Of a stretch of DNA of 49,191 bases, positions 40,182-49,191 are shown one piece after another. The notes beneath the pieces are model-generated. The model saw only the letters and a program-made list of their open reading frames with translations. It made no database searches and was not told the DNA's origin. This DNA is from Bradyrhizobium sp. GTDB lineage: Bacteria; Pseudomonadota; Alphaproteobacteria; Rhizobiales; Xanthobacteraceae. Each line of letters begins with the position of its first letter. The stretch's first letter is position 1. Location of the stretch: contig NZ_DAHUXJ010000070.1 of assembly GCF_027307225.1 (NCBI RefSeq), positions 1 to 49,191 of the forward strand, given 5' to 3'. The translations under genes were made by a program, and so were the position numbers.

Positions 40182-42239
40182 ATGATCCAGGCAATTGTCT
40201 TTCTGCCGTTGATCGGCGCCATTATCGCTGGCGCGATCTCGATCGTCGGCGCGCATGCGCGCAACCCGGGCGGCGACGAAGTCGAACATCACGATGACGC
40301 TCACGGCGTGGACGCCCATGCGGCGGCGGCCCATGACGACCATGGCCACGATGATCATCATGTCGTGGAGCCGCCGGCGGCCGGATCGCGCGCCGCCGAA
40401 GTGATCACAACCGGCTTTCTCCTGGTAGGGGCGGCGCTGTCCTGGTTCATGCTCTACGACGTGGGCTTTGCGCACCATGACGTCAGGGTGGCGCTGTTCC
40501 CGTGGATCACGTCCGGCAATCTTCAGGTGTCGTGGACGCTGAGGGTCGACGCGCTGACCGCCGTGATGCTGGTGGTGGTCAACACGGTGTCCTCGCTCGT
40601 GCACCTCTATTCGATCGGCTACATGGACGAAGACCCGTACCGGCCACGGTTCTTCGGTTACCTCTCGCTGTTCACCTTCGCGATGCTGATGCTGGTGACC
40701 GCGGACAACCTCGTGCAGCTGTTCTTCGGCTGGGAGGGCGTGGGGCTCGCGAGCTATCTGTTGATCGGCTTCTGGTACCATAAGCCTTCAGCGAACGCGG
40801 CGGCCATCAAGGCCTTCATCGTCAACCGCGTCGGCGATTTCGGCTTTGCGCTCGGCATCTTTGCAGTGTTCATGCTGATCGGCTCGACCGACTTCGAGAC
40901 TATCTTCGGCGCAGCGCCCGGGCTGGCCGGCAAGACCATCGATCTCTTTGGCTGGCATCCGGACGCGCTGACGTTGACCTGCCTGCTGCTGTTCATGGGA
41001 GCGATGGGCAAATCGGCGCAGTTCCTGCTGCACACCTGGTTGCCGGACGCGATGGAAGGCCCGACACCCGTCTCGGCGCTGATCCACGCCGCGACCATGG
41101 TGACCGCCGGCGTGTTCATGGTGGCGCGGCTGTCGCCGCTGTTTGAGCTCGCGCCGGACGCGCAGGCCTTCGTGATGTTCATCGGCGGCACGACCGCGTT
41201 CTTTGCAGCGACCATTGGCCTCGTCCAGAACGACATCAAGCGCATCGTCGCCTATTCGACCTGTTCGCAGCTCGGCTACATGTTCGTGGCGATGGGGGCG
41301 GGTGCGTACTCGGTCGGCATGTTCCACCTGTTCACCCACGCCTTCTTCAAGGCGCTGCTGTTCCTGGGCTCAGGCTCGGTGATCTATGCGATGCATCACG
41401 AGCAGGACATTCGCAACATGGGCGGCCTGTGGCGGAAGATCCCGTACACCTTCGCCGTGATGAGCATCGGCACCCTGGCGCTCACAGGCTTCCCGTTGTT
41501 TGCCGGCTATTTTTCCAAGGACGCGATCATTGAATCCGCCTATGCCTCGCACAACACGTTTGCGACTTACGCCTATATATTGACAGTCGTCGCCGCCGGC
41601 CTGACCTCGTTCTATTCCTGGCGCCTGATCTTCAAGACATTTTTCGGCGAGCCGCACGATCAGGAGCACTATGAGGCTGCCCACGAGTCCCCGCTGACGA
41701 TGCTGATTCCAATCGGCGTACTCGCGGTCGGTTCAATTCTCGCCGGCTTCCCATTCAAGGAAATATTCACCAGCCCGCACGGGGTCGAAGAATTCTTCCG
41801 CGCATCCGTGAAGATGAATCCGCATATTCTGGAAGGCATGGAGCAGATGCCGCATCTGTTGGGGCTGTTGCCTACCTTGATGATGATCGTTGGCTTTGCG
41901 ATCGCCTGGCTGTTCTATATCCGCCGGCCGTATCTGCCGGTCGAACTCGCCAACCAGCAACCGCTGCTTTACAAGTTCCTCCTCAACAAGTGGTACTTCG
42001 ACGAGCTTTACGACGTGATCTTCGTCCGTCCGGCGAAATGGATCGGCCGCTTCCTGTGGAAGGTCGGTGACGGCATGATCATCGATGGTCTCGGCCCGGA
42101 CGGGGTGTCGGCGCGGGTGCTCGATGTCACGCGGAACGCCGTCAAGCTTCAGACCGGCTATCTCTACCATTACGCTTTCGCGATGCTGATCGGGGTTGCC
42201 GGCTTCATCACCTGGTTCATGTTCGGTGTGGGAGGCTAG
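40182..42239 (+). CDS. nuoL: NADH-quinone oxidoreductase subunit L
   Basis: 685 aa antiporter-like pump with about 14 core helices and a long C-terminal lateral helix. The core begins [21 protein letters not shown] histidine/aspartate-rich insert (residues about 25-66, [20 protein letters not shown] and DDHGHDDHH) follows the first helix, which is not a usual NuoL part. Later signatures [20 protein letters not shown] and [20 protein letters not shown] are normal. Confidence 0.96.
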   Translation: MIQAIVFLPLIGAIIAGAISIVGAHARNPGGDEVEHHDDAHGVDAHAAAAHDDHGHDDHHVVEPPAAGSRAAEVITTGFLLVGAALSWFMLYDVGFAHHDVRVALFPWITSGNLQVSWTLRVDALTAVMLVVVNTVSSLVHLYSIGYMDEDPYRPRFFGYLSLFTFAMLMLVTADNLVQLFFGWEGVGLASYLLIGFWYHKPSANAAAIKAFIVNRVGDFGFALGIFAVFMLIGSTDFETIFGAAPGLAGKTIDLFGWHPDALTLTCLLLFMGAMGKSAQFLLHTWLPDAMEGPTPVSALIHAATMVTAGVFMVARLSPLFELAPDAQAFVMFIGGTTAFFAATIGLVQNDIKRIVAYSTCSQLGYMFVAMGAGAYSVGMFHLFTHAFFKALLFLGSGSVIYAMHHEQDIRNMGGLWRKIPYTFAVMSIGTLALTGFPLFAGYFSKDAIIESAYASHNTFATYAYILTVVAAGLTSFYSWRLIFKTFFGEPHDQEHYEAAHESPLTMLIPIGVLAVGSILAGFPFKEIFTSPHGVEEFFRASVKMNPHILEGMEQMPHLLGLLPTLMMIVGFAIAWLFYIRRPYLPVELANQQPLLYKFLLNKWYFDELYDVIFVRPAKWIGRFLWKVGDGMIIDGLGPDGVSARVLDVTRNAVKLQTGYLYHYAFAMLIGVAGFITWFMFGVGG

Positions 42240-42242
42240 CCG

Positions 42243-43751
42243 ATGACGACCTGGCCCATTCTTTCGGTCGTTACCTTCCTGCCGACGGTCGGCGCGCTGC
42301 TGGTCTATCTCGTCAGGGGCGAGGACCAGGCCGCCCAGCGCAACGTGCGCTGGATCGCGCTCTGGACCACGCTCGTGACGTTTGCGGTGTCGCTGATCCT
42401 GGTCGCGCGCTTCGATCCGTCGCAGGCTGACTTTCAGTTCGTCGAGAAGGCGCCCTGGCTTGCCAACGCCATTACCTACCACATGGGCGTCGACGGCATT
42501 TCGCTGCCCTTCGTGATCCTGACCACCGCCTTGATGCCATTCTGCATCCTGGCGAGCTGGAAATCGGTCAAGGTTCGCGTCGGCGAATACATGATGGCGT
42601 TTCTGATCCTGGAAACGCTGATGGTCGGCACCTTCTCGTCGCTCGACCTCGTGCTGTTCTACCTGTTCTTCGAGGGCGGCCTGATCCCGATGTTCCTGAT
42701 CATCGGGATCTGGGGCGGACCGCGGCGGGTCTATGCCTCCTTCAAGTTCTTCCTCTACACGTTCCTGGGCTCCGTCCTGATGCTGCTCGCGATCATGGCG
42801 CTGTACTGGAACGCGGGCACCACCGACATCCCGACCCTGATGCACAGTGCGGTGCCGCGATCGTTGCAGATCTGGGCGTGGCTCGCCTTCTTCGCTTCTT
42901 TTGCGGTGAAGATGCCGATGTGGCCGGTGCATACTTGGCTGCCGGACGCCCACGTCGAGGCGCCGACGGCGGGCTCGGTGATCCTGGCCGCCATTCTACT
43001 GAAGATGGGCGGCTACGGATTCCTGCGGTTTTCGCTGCCGATGTTCCCGCTGGCCTCGCAATACTTTGCGCCGCTGATCTTCTCGCTCTCGGTGATTGCG
43101 ATCATCTACACCTCGCTGGTCGCCTTGATGCAGGAGGACATGAAGAAGCTGATCGCCTATTCGTCGGTGGGGCACATGGGCTTCGTCACTATGGGAATCT
43201 TCGCCGGCACGACCCAGGGCGTGGCGGGCGGCGTGTTCCAGATGATCTCGCACGGCATCGTGTCCGGCGCGCTGTTCCTTTGCGTCGGCATCGTCTATGA
43301 CCGCATGCACACCCGCGAAATCGCCGCCTATGGCGGCCTGGTCAACCGCATGCCGCTCTATGCGCTGGTGTTCCTGGTCTTCACCATGGCCAATGTCGGT
43401 CTGCCCGGCACATCAGGGTTCGTCGGCGAGTTCATGACCCTGATCGGCACCTTTAAGGTCTCGCTGCCGACAACGGTATTCGCGACCACAGGCGTGATCC
43501 TCTCGGCGGCCTATGCGCTGTGGCTCTATCGCAAGGTGGTCTTCGGTGCGCTGGTCAAGCCGTCGCTTGCCACCATCAAGGATCTGACCTGGCGCGAGAG
43601 CGTGACGCTGGTGCCGCTGGTGGTCCTCACGATCTTCTTCGGGGTCTACCCGAAGCCGATCCTCGATGTGTCGGCGGCCTCGGTGCAGCAGCTGGTCGAT
43701 AACTACAATACCGCGGTGACGGCCGTTAAGGCGGCCGCGCTGATGCAATAG
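42243..43751 (+). CDS. nuoM: NADH-quinone oxidoreductase subunit M
   Basis: 502 aa antiporter-like subunit. Signature [33 protein letters not shown] and [20 protein letters not shown]. Standard length; 3 bp after nuoL. Confidence 0.97.
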   Translation: MTTWPILSVVTFLPTVGALLVYLVRGEDQAAQRNVRWIALWTTLVTFAVSLILVARFDPSQADFQFVEKAPWLANAITYHMGVDGISLPFVILTTALMPFCILASWKSVKVRVGEYMMAFLILETLMVGTFSSLDLVLFYLFFEGGLIPMFLIIGIWGGPRRVYASFKFFLYTFLGSVLMLLAIMALYWNAGTTDIPTLMHSAVPRSLQIWAWLAFFASFAVKMPMWPVHTWLPDAHVEAPTAGSVILAAILLKMGGYGFLRFSLPMFPLASQYFAPLIFSLSVIAIIYTSLVALMQEDMKKLIAYSSVGHMGFVTMGIFAGTTQGVAGGVFQMISHGIVSGALFLCVGIVYDRMHTREIAAYGGLVNRMPLYALVFLVFTMANVGLPGTSGFVGEFMTLIGTFKVSLPTTVFATTGVILSAAYALWLYRKVVFGALVKPSLATIKDLTWRESVTLVPLVVLTIFFGVYPKPILDVSAASVQQLVDNYNTAVTAVKAAALMQ

Positions 43752-43767
43752 TACTGGACGAACTGTC

Positions 43768-45204
43768 ATGAGCTTTGAAAGCGCAGGTTATCAATTGCTG
43801 CCCGTCTTGCCGGAGCTCGTTCTGGCGGTCGGGGCCATGGTGCTATTGATGGTCGGAGCCTTTCAGGGCGTCCGCACCACCGGCCTTATCACCACCCTTG
43901 CAGTCGTCCTTCTCGTGATCGTTGGCGTTTTGGAGCTGACCCTGCCTGCCGGGAAACTGGTAACCTTCAACGGCAGCTTCATCGTCGACGATTTCGCCCG
44001 CTTCCTGAAGATACTGGCGCTGATCGGCTCGGGCGCCACGCTGATCCTGTCGGCGGAGTTTCTGGCCGATACGTCGCGGCGCATCTTCGAATACTCGATC
44101 CTGGTCCTGCTTTCGACGCTCGGCATGATGGTGCTGATCTCGGCCGGCGATCTGATTGCGCTCTATCTCGGTCTCGAACTGATGAGCCTTGCGCTCTATG
44201 TGGTTGCGGCCTCCAACCGCGACGACGTCAAATCGACCGAAGCCGGCCTGAAGTATTTCGTGCTGGGCGCGCTGTCGTCGGGCATGCTGCTCTACGGCGC
44301 TTCGCTGATCTATGGCTTTACCGGCACGGTCAGCTTTGCCGGCATCGCGGCGGCCGTGAAGTCCGGCTCGATCGGCATTGTGTTCGGCATCGTGTTCTTG
44401 CTGGCTGGGCTCTGCTTCAAGGTCTCGGCGGTGCCGTTCCACATGTGGACGCCCGACGTATACGAGGGCGCGCCGACCCCGGTCACGGCTTTCTTTGCGT
44501 CGGCCCCGAAAGTGGCGGCGCTTGCAGTTTTCACCCGTGTGACGCTGACGGCGTTCCCCGGCATCGTTCCGCAGTGGCAGCAGATCGTCGTGTTTGTCGC
44601 GATCGCTTCGATGGCGTTGGGTTCGTTCGCGGCGATCGGACAGACGAACATCAAGCGCCTGATGGCATATTCCTCGATCGGCCATATGGGATTTGCGCTG
44701 GTTGGCCTTGCCTCGGGCACGGCCGAGGGTGCGCAGGGCGTATTGGTCTATATCGCGATCTACGTCGCGATGACGCTGGGTGCTTTCACCGTGATCCTCG
44801 CGATGAAGCGCAATGGTCAGCACGTCGAAAATATCAGCGACTTCGCCGGTCTCTCCCGCACCAACCCGATGGTAGCCTTCATCTTTGCGATGCTGTTGTT
44901 CTCGCTGGCTGGCGTTCCGCCGCTAGCGGGCTTTTTTGGCAAGTTTTACGTCTTTGTCGCGGCGATCAAGGCAAACCTGTTTACGCTCGCTGTCATCGGC
45001 GTGGTGACCAGCGTGATCGGCGCCTATTACTATCTCTCGATCGTCAAGGTGATGTATTTCGAGGAGCCGTTGCCCCGGCTTGATCCCGTCCGCGTGGAGC
45101 TGCGTGCGGTGCTGGCGATTGCCGGTCTCTTCAATCTCTTTTTCTTTGTTTATCCCGGACCGCTGGTGAGCATGGCTTCAGCAGCGGCAAAATCCTTATT
45201 CTAG
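43768..45204 (+). CDS. nuoN: NADH-quinone oxidoreductase subunit N
   Basis: 478 aa antiporter-like subunit. ALYLGLELMSLALYVVAA and FHMWTPDVYEGAPTPVTAFF mark the family, as does GVPPLAGFFGKFYVF. The stop codon touches the birA start, so the operon continues. Confidence 0.97.
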   Translation: MSFESAGYQLLPVLPELVLAVGAMVLLMVGAFQGVRTTGLITTLAVVLLVIVGVLELTLPAGKLVTFNGSFIVDDFARFLKILALIGSGATLILSAEFLADTSRRIFEYSILVLLSTLGMMVLISAGDLIALYLGLELMSLALYVVAASNRDDVKSTEAGLKYFVLGALSSGMLLYGASLIYGFTGTVSFAGIAAAVKSGSIGIVFGIVFLLAGLCFKVSAVPFHMWTPDVYEGAPTPVTAFFASAPKVAALAVFTRVTLTAFPGIVPQWQQIVVFVAIASMALGSFAAIGQTNIKRLMAYSSIGHMGFALVGLASGTAEGAQGVLVYIAIYVAMTLGAFTVILAMKRNGQHVENISDFAGLSRTNPMVAFIFAMLLFSLAGVPPLAGFFGKFYVFVAAIKANLFTLAVIGVVTSVIGAYYYLSIVKVMYFEEPLPRLDPVRVELRAVLAIAGLFNLFFFVYPGPLVSMASAAAKSLF

Positions 45205-45993
45205 ATGACATTTAAGCTCGGTCCACGAGCCATATCGGCCGGTTACCGGCTCGCAAGCTTCGATCAGATCGGCTCGACCAATTCGGAAGCGATGGCACGG
45301 GCCCACACTGGTGAGCGCGGGCCGATGTGGTTTGTCACGACCGAGCAGATCGCCGGCCGCGGGCGGCGGCAGCGGGCGTGGATTGCGCCGCGCGGTAACC
45401 TTGCCGCCAGCGTGCTCGAAACCCTCAATGTGGCGCCCGCGACGGCTGCGACCCTCGGCTTTGCCGCAGGCCTGGCCCAGGCGAGCGCGCTTCGGGCCGT
45501 AGCTGGCTCGGCATCGGTCGCGTTCTCGCTGAAATGGCCCAACGACGTCCTGGCGGGGCCGGCCAAGCTCTGTGGCATCCTGCTGGAGGCCGAGGTGCAA
45601 CCGGACGGGCGGCTTGCCGTGGTGGTTGGCATGGGCACCAACATCGTGGGCGCACCGGAGGGGACGCCGACGCCTGCGACCTCGCTCAAGGCGCTGGGTC
45701 TGGAGATTAGCGCAGAGGAGCTGTTTACCGCGCTGTCGGACAGCTGGGCCGAATGCCAGGCCATCTGGGATCAGGGCCGGGGCTTTGGAGAAATCCGGCG
45801 GCGCTGGCTGGCACTGGCGGCGGGACTCGGACAGCCTGTCGCGGTCCGTACCGGCAGTGCCACGGTGTCTGGCATCTTCGACACCATCGATGACACCGGC
45901 TGCATGATCGTCCAAACCTCCACCGGGAACCGGGTGCCGATCTCGGCCGGTGACGTGCATTTCGGCGTCGCCGCTTCCGCGAGGGCCGGCTAA
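45205..45993 (+). CDS. birA: Biotin-[acetyl-CoA-carboxylase] ligase
   Basis: 262 aa. Attaches biotin to carboxylase carrier domains via biotinyl-AMP. Catalytic loop GRGRRQRAW (51-59), KWPNDVL and GMGTNI motifs are seen. It lacks the N-terminal helix-turn-helix of the E. coli repressor form, so it should be a ligase only. ATG directly follows the nuoN stop; ends overlapping rnj. Confidence 0.95.
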   Translation: MTFKLGPRAISAGYRLASFDQIGSTNSEAMARAHTGERGPMWFVTTEQIAGRGRRQRAWIAPRGNLAASVLETLNVAPATAATLGFAAGLAQASALRAVAGSASVAFSLKWPNDVLAGPAKLCGILLEAEVQPDGRLAVVVGMGTNIVGAPEGTPTPATSLKALGLEISAEELFTALSDSWAECQAIWDQGRGFGEIRRRWLALAAGLGQPVAVRTGSATVSGIFDTIDDTGCMIVQTSTGNRVPISAGDVHFGVAASARAG

Positions 45994-47663
45994 TGGCGGA
46001 GGGCGACGAGTTCACCTTTGCCCCGCTTGGCGGCGTCGGCGAAATCGGCATGAACCTGTCGGTCTACGGGTTCGGCAACCGTCGGCAGCGATCGTGGCTG
46101 GCGATCGATCTCGGCGTCTCGTTCGGAGATGAAGAACACCTTCCGGGCATCGACACCATCATGCCCGATATCAGCTTTCTGGTGAAGGAGCGGAAGAATC
46201 TGGTTGGGCTCGTGCTGACCCACGCCCACGAGGATCATTTCGGCGCCATCATCGATCTCTGGCCTAGCCTGAAATGCCCGATCTACGCGACGAAGTTCAG
46301 CGCCGCACTGTTCGAAGCCAAATGCGCCGCCGAGCGCAATCCGCCGAAGATTCCGGTCACCGTCGTGCCATCGGGCGGACGGATCGAGCTCGGGCCGTTC
46401 GGCGTCGAGTTCATTCCGGTGGCGCACTCGATTCCGGAATCGCACGCGCTCGCCATTCACACGGCGGTCGGAACCGCATTGCATACCGGCGACTGGAAAC
46501 TCGATCCGACCCCGGTCGCAGGTCCGCCGACCGACGAGCGGCGGTTGCGCGAGTTGGGCGATGCCGGCGTGTTGGCGCTGATCGGCGATTCCACCAACGC
46601 TGTCCGCGATGGCCGCTCGCCGTCGGAAACCGAGGTCGCCAAGACCATCATCGAACTTGTAAAGGCATCCAGGGGCCGGGTCGCCGTGACGACGTTTGCC
46701 TCCAACGTCGCCCGCATACGGGCGGTTGCGGATGCGGCGCGTCTGTCCGGGCGCGAGGTGGTGGTGGTCGGACGCGCCATGGATCGCGTCGTCCAGGTGG
46801 CGCGGGAAACCGGCTATCTCGAGGGCGTGCAGAATTTCCGCAGCGCCGAGCTCTATGGTCATTTCCCGCCGGACAAGGTGCTGGCGTTGTGCACGGGAAG
46901 CCAGGGCGAGCCGCGCGCGGCGCTCGCGCGTATCGCGAACGACGATCATCCGCAGGTGACGCTCAACAAGGGCGACCGCGTGATCTTTTCCTCCCGCACC
47001 ATTCCCGGCAACGAGAAGGCGGTGGGATCGATCATCAACGGCCTGATCGTGCAGGGCATCGAGGTCATCACCGATCGAACTCACCTCGTTCACGTCTCGG
47101 GCCACCCGCGCCGCGATGAATTGCGCGACATGATCGGCTGGGTGCGCCCGCAACTGCTCATTCCCGTTCACGGCGAGGCGCTGCATCTGTTCGAGCATGC
47201 CAAGCTGGCGCGCGCTGCCGGCGTACCGAAGGTGCTGATCTGCCGCAACGGCGACCAGGTGAAGCTTGGACCCGGCGAGACCGGCATCATTGATGAGGTG
47301 CCATCCGGCCGGCTCTACAAGGACGGCAGCATTCTGGAGGATTCCAAATCACGCGCCGTCGTCGAGCGGCGGCGGATGGCATTTGCCGGGTGTGCCTTCG
47401 TGGCGCTGGCGATGGATGAAAAGGGCGAACTTGCCGACGATCCCGAGATCGACCTGATCGGGGTCCCCGAGAAAAACGCGGCCGGCGAGGTCATTGATGA
47501 AATCGTGTTCGATGTCATCGTCTCGACCGTGGAAGGCCTGCCGCGGTCGCGGCGGCGCGATCCGGACGCGCTGGCGGAATCGGTGCGGCGCGCCGTGCGC
47601 GCCAGCGTGAACGAGCACTGGGGCAAGAAACCGCTGTGCTTCGTTCATGTGCTCACGGTCTGA
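45993..47663 (+). CDS. rnj: Ribonuclease J
   Basis: 556 aa metallo-beta-lactamase/beta-CASP ribonuclease with endo- and 5'-3' exonuclease activity in RNA maturation and decay. Metal motif HAHEDH (77-82), LGGVGEIGMN near the N-terminus, later HTGDWKLDP, and GDSTNA, CTGSQGEPRAAL, VHVSGHPRRDEL and PVHGEALHL. The ATG shares its A with the birA stop (TAATG). Downstream of nuoN-birA, the usual alphaproteobacterial order. Confidence 0.96.
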   Translation: MAEGDEFTFAPLGGVGEIGMNLSVYGFGNRRQRSWLAIDLGVSFGDEEHLPGIDTIMPDISFLVKERKNLVGLVLTHAHEDHFGAIIDLWPSLKCPIYATKFSAALFEAKCAAERNPPKIPVTVVPSGGRIELGPFGVEFIPVAHSIPESHALAIHTAVGTALHTGDWKLDPTPVAGPPTDERRLRELGDAGVLALIGDSTNAVRDGRSPSETEVAKTIIELVKASRGRVAVTTFASNVARIRAVADAARLSGREVVVVGRAMDRVVQVARETGYLEGVQNFRSAELYGHFPPDKVLALCTGSQGEPRAALARIANDDHPQVTLNKGDRVIFSSRTIPGNEKAVGSIINGLIVQGIEVITDRTHLVHVSGHPRRDELRDMIGWVRPQLLIPVHGEALHLFEHAKLARAAGVPKVLICRNGDQVKLGPGETGIIDEVPSGRLYKDGSILEDSKSRAVVERRRMAFAGCAFVALAMDEKGELADDPEIDLIGVPEKNAAGEVIDEIVFDVIVSTVEGLPRSRRRDPDALAESVRRAVRASVNEHWGKKPLCFVHVLTV

Positions 47664-47668
47664 TGAAG

Positions 47669-47741
47669 CCATTGGAGTGGATTTGACATTCGCAAGAGTG
47701 GCCGCTGAGAGGGGATGCGAATGCTGGAATCGGCGCACTCT
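47669..47741. repeat. Short chimeric CTAG-family hairpin upstream of mce
   Basis: Left arm is class A (TGGAGTGGATTTGACATTCGC without CTAG, here CCAT) and right arm is class B-like (GGGATGCGAATG, then degenerate CGCACTCT). Loop includes GCCGCTGAGAGGGGAT. It corresponds to the two outer arms of an A-linker-B unit. Confidence 0.7.
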
Positions 47742-47770
47742 CCAAGCTATAAGGGGTGAGGGAGGTGCCA

Positions 47771-48172
47771 ATGCTCGGCCGGCTCAATCACGTGGCAATT
47801 GCAGTCTACGACGCCGAAAGGGCCGCCAGGATCTATGGCGCGCTCGGTGCTGAGATTTCCGCGGCGGTGCCCTTGCCGGAGCACGGCGTCATCACCGTGT
47901 TTGTCACCTTGCCGAATACCAAGATCGAGTTCATTCAGCCGCTGGGCAAGACGTCGCCGATCGCCAAATTCCTGGAGCGGAACGCGGACGGCGGCATTCA
48001 TCACATCTGTTACGACGTACCCGATATCATTGCCGCGCGTGACCGGCTGATCAAGGAGGGCGCTCGCGTGCTTGGCGATGGCGTTCCCAAGATTGGCGCC
48101 CACGGCAAGCCGGTGCTTTTCCTGCACCCGAAGGATTTTTCGGGCGCGCTTGTCGAAATCGAGCAGGCCTGA
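47771..48172 (+). CDS. mce: Methylmalonyl-CoA epimerase
   Basis: 133 aa, vicinal-oxygen-chelate fold. Interconverts R- and S-methylmalonyl-CoA in propionyl-CoA metabolism. Metal-ligand regions LNHVAIAV, GIHHICYDV and the C-terminal GALVEIEQ are seen, with KIEFIQPLG between. Start chosen at ATG 47771 with GGGAGG upstream; a GTG five codons earlier is less likely. The gene is flanked on each side by a short chimeric CTAG hairpin. Confidence 0.92.
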   Translation: MLGRLNHVAIAVYDAERAARIYGALGAEISAAVPLPEHGVITVFVTLPNTKIEFIQPLGKTSPIAKFLERNADGGIHHICYDVPDIIAARDRLIKEGARVLGDGVPKIGAHGKPVLFLHPKDFSGALVEIEQA

Positions 48173-48174
48173 GC

Positions 48175-48265
48175 CTGGTGGAGTGGATTTGACATTCGCC
48201 AGCCACCTAGCCGCGAGTTCGTTGGCCGCTGAGAAGGGATGCGAATGTTAGAATTGGACCATTAG
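48175..48265. repeat. Short chimeric CTAG-family hairpin downstream of mce
   Basis: Left end CTGGTGGAG then TGGATTTGACATTCGC (class A arm); right arm GCGAATGTTAGAATTGGACC then ATTAG (class B arm). Same orientation as the 47669 copy. Begins 2 bp after the mce stop and ends 2 bp before the next start codon. Confidence 0.75.
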
Positions 48266-48267
48266 CC

Positions 48268-48543
48268 ATGGCCTATACCATCTCAACCGCCTTCGCGATC
48301 TACTTCGTCGTATGGTGGGTCACGCTGTTTCTCACACTGCCGTTTGGCGTTCGCAGCCTGCACGAAGACGGCGGTGGAAGTCCGGGCACCGATCCGGGGG
48401 CGCCGATTGCCGCCCGCATGGGGAGCAAGCTGATCTGGACCACAGTGTTGTCGGCAGTGATCTATGCGGCGGGCATGGCGGCTTACTACGAGGGTTTTCT
48501 CAACATCGATCGATTGTCGAAATTGATGGGCATGACGTTCTGA
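48268..48543 (+). CDS. DUF1467-family membrane protein
   Basis: 91 aa with two membrane helices (about 5-27 and 55-75). Family start AYTISTAFAIYFVVWWVTLF with LPFGVRS after the first helix. Uncharacterised; in alphaproteobacteria it is usually found beside mce, as here. ATG 48268 lies 2 bp after the hairpin, so any ribosome site must be part of the hairpin's right half or be weak. Confidence 0.85.
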   Translation: MAYTISTAFAIYFVVWWVTLFLTLPFGVRSLHEDGGGSPGTDPGAPIAARMGSKLIWTTVLSAVIYAAGMAAYYEGFLNIDRLSKLMGMTF

Positions 48544-48583
48544 CGTTTTTTACGCGGCGAGCTTTTTTAATTGGGGGGCGAAG

Positions 48584-48931
48584 ATGTGGTTTCAGCGAAC
48601 CGTTGTCGCATTGTTGTTGCTCACCGTCGCAGGTCTTGCGACCACCTCGTACATCGACTGGAAGATCAACACCCAGCTCCAAACGCTGAGAAGCTTTGTT
48701 GAGGGCTATGTGTTCGCGGACGCGGTCGCAGCTTGCGAGCGAGCGTCCAGCTCCACGCCGTTCAAATGGAACGGCGGCACCAGCACCCGCGTGATCGGTC
48801 TGAACTCGGTGAAACTCGACAAGTACAACGTTGTCGCAAGCTATACGCTAGTTGCCGATGGCGTTTTTTGCGATTTCGATCCGATCAAGAAGAAGGCGAG
48901 CATTGGCTCGAATTTTCTCGAACGCGACTGA
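48584..48931 (+). CDS. Small membrane-anchored or exported protein, unknown
   Basis: 115 aa. N-terminal hydrophobic segment at 7-22 (VVALLLLTVAGLATTS) serves as anchor or signal, followed by a polar domain with two Cys (AVAACERASS and FCDFDPIKKK). No family recognised. Starts after GGGGGGCGAAG and stops 1 bp before a CTAG that borders the IS remnant. Confidence 0.65.
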   Translation: MWFQRTVVALLLLTVAGLATTSYIDWKINTQLQTLRSFVEGYVFADAVAACERASSSTPFKWNGGTSTRVIGLNSVKLDKYNVVASYTLVADGVFCDFDPIKKKASIGSNFLERD

Positions 48932-49191
48932 CTAGGGCCTGTCTTCAGTTGAGCAAGATCATAGCAGAAGCGAGTTGAACTCCGGCCAAGAATATTTTGG
49001 CGAGCTTGTCGTAGCGTGTGGCGATGGCTCGAAAATGCTTGAGTTTATTGAGTCGTCCGTGAAAAATCCCGAAGCGACTGGCTGGCAATAGAAATTGCTG
49101 GAATTCGTGCAATTGGATTTGCCAGAAATTGGGACCTGGGTGCCGATTTTCTTGCAAATTGCGGTTGGGGATTGAACGAAGCCGCTGGCGC
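48932..49191 (-). mobile_element. IS5-family transposase remnant, runs off the window
   Basis: Minus strand encodes LNKLKHFRAIATRYDKLAK followed by IFLAGVQLASAMILL, the conserved C-terminus of IS5-type DDE transposases, with a stop at 48945-48947. Upstream of that the reading frame loses similarity, so the copy appears frameshifted or decayed, but only its end is in view. The element edge GGCCTGTCTTCAGTTGAGC starts at 48936, right after CTAG (48932-48935), a target-duplication type used by some IS5 subgroups. Confidence 0.65.

Overview
The window is a high-GC alphaproteobacterial chromosome segment that reads as Bradyrhizobium or a close Nitrobacteraceae relative. The evidence is the complete 14-subunit nuoA-N operon running into birA, ribonuclease J, methylmalonyl-CoA epimerase and a DUF1467 gene, the tig-clpP-clpX-lon block, a glnB-glnA pair, and several intergenic palindrome families typical of that group. 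The genus call comes from gene content and order, not from a database search.

Layout. 1-592 has no convincing gene. 593-8900 is mixed: a ketopantoate-reductase-like protein, a 54-aa membrane peptide, an array of four CTAG-bounded hairpins (2208-2540), a chemoreceptor, a Tat-type binding protein of an iron-class ABC transporter, a GGDEF-EAL protein overlapping a multi-TM partner, and a small membrane protein made of two copies of one unit. 8980-11160 (minus strand) is glnB-glnA behind a well-matched sigma-54 promoter. 11272-14176 holds the NAD(P)HX repair enzyme and a copper-oxidase-like protein that has lost its copper ligands. 14307-21780 is the proteostasis block tRNA-Leu, tig, clpP, clpX, lon, tRNA-Val. 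21908-27414 is a more accessory stretch: a hydantoinase-like gene overlapping an orphan leuD, a Cys-rich secreted protein, an inverted pair of CTAG hairpins, a methyltransferase and pepT. HU, tRNA-Asp and a 64-aa protein follow. 28805-45204 is nuoA-N, and 45205-48931 is birA, rnj, mce, DUF1467 and a small membrane-anchored protein. The window ends in an IS5-type insertion-sequence remnant.

How it works together. The nuo operon encodes respiratory complex I. It carries three passengers: a four-helix-bundle (S23/IVP-type) gene between nuoC and nuoD, an FkbM-type methyltransferase between nuoD and nuoE, and an unknown membrane protein between nuoF and nuoG. It also holds a branched palindrome between nuoI and nuoJ. 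The glnB-glnA pair couples nitrogen sensing to ammonium assimilation, and tig/clpP/clpX/lon form the folding and proteolysis group.

Most interesting points. (1) The four-helix-bundle gene is enclosed by heptanucleotide inverted repeats that can form an unbroken 29-bp RNA stem, so it resembles an rRNA intervening sequence transplanted into a protein-coding operon. (2) A family of CTAG-bounded, asymmetrically bulged hairpins occurs as two-hairpin units, inverted copies, shortened outer-arm forms flanking mce, and single arms whose CTAG contains a gene's stop codon. Arms differ in sequence but keep the same architecture, which suggests selection on a folded single strand.
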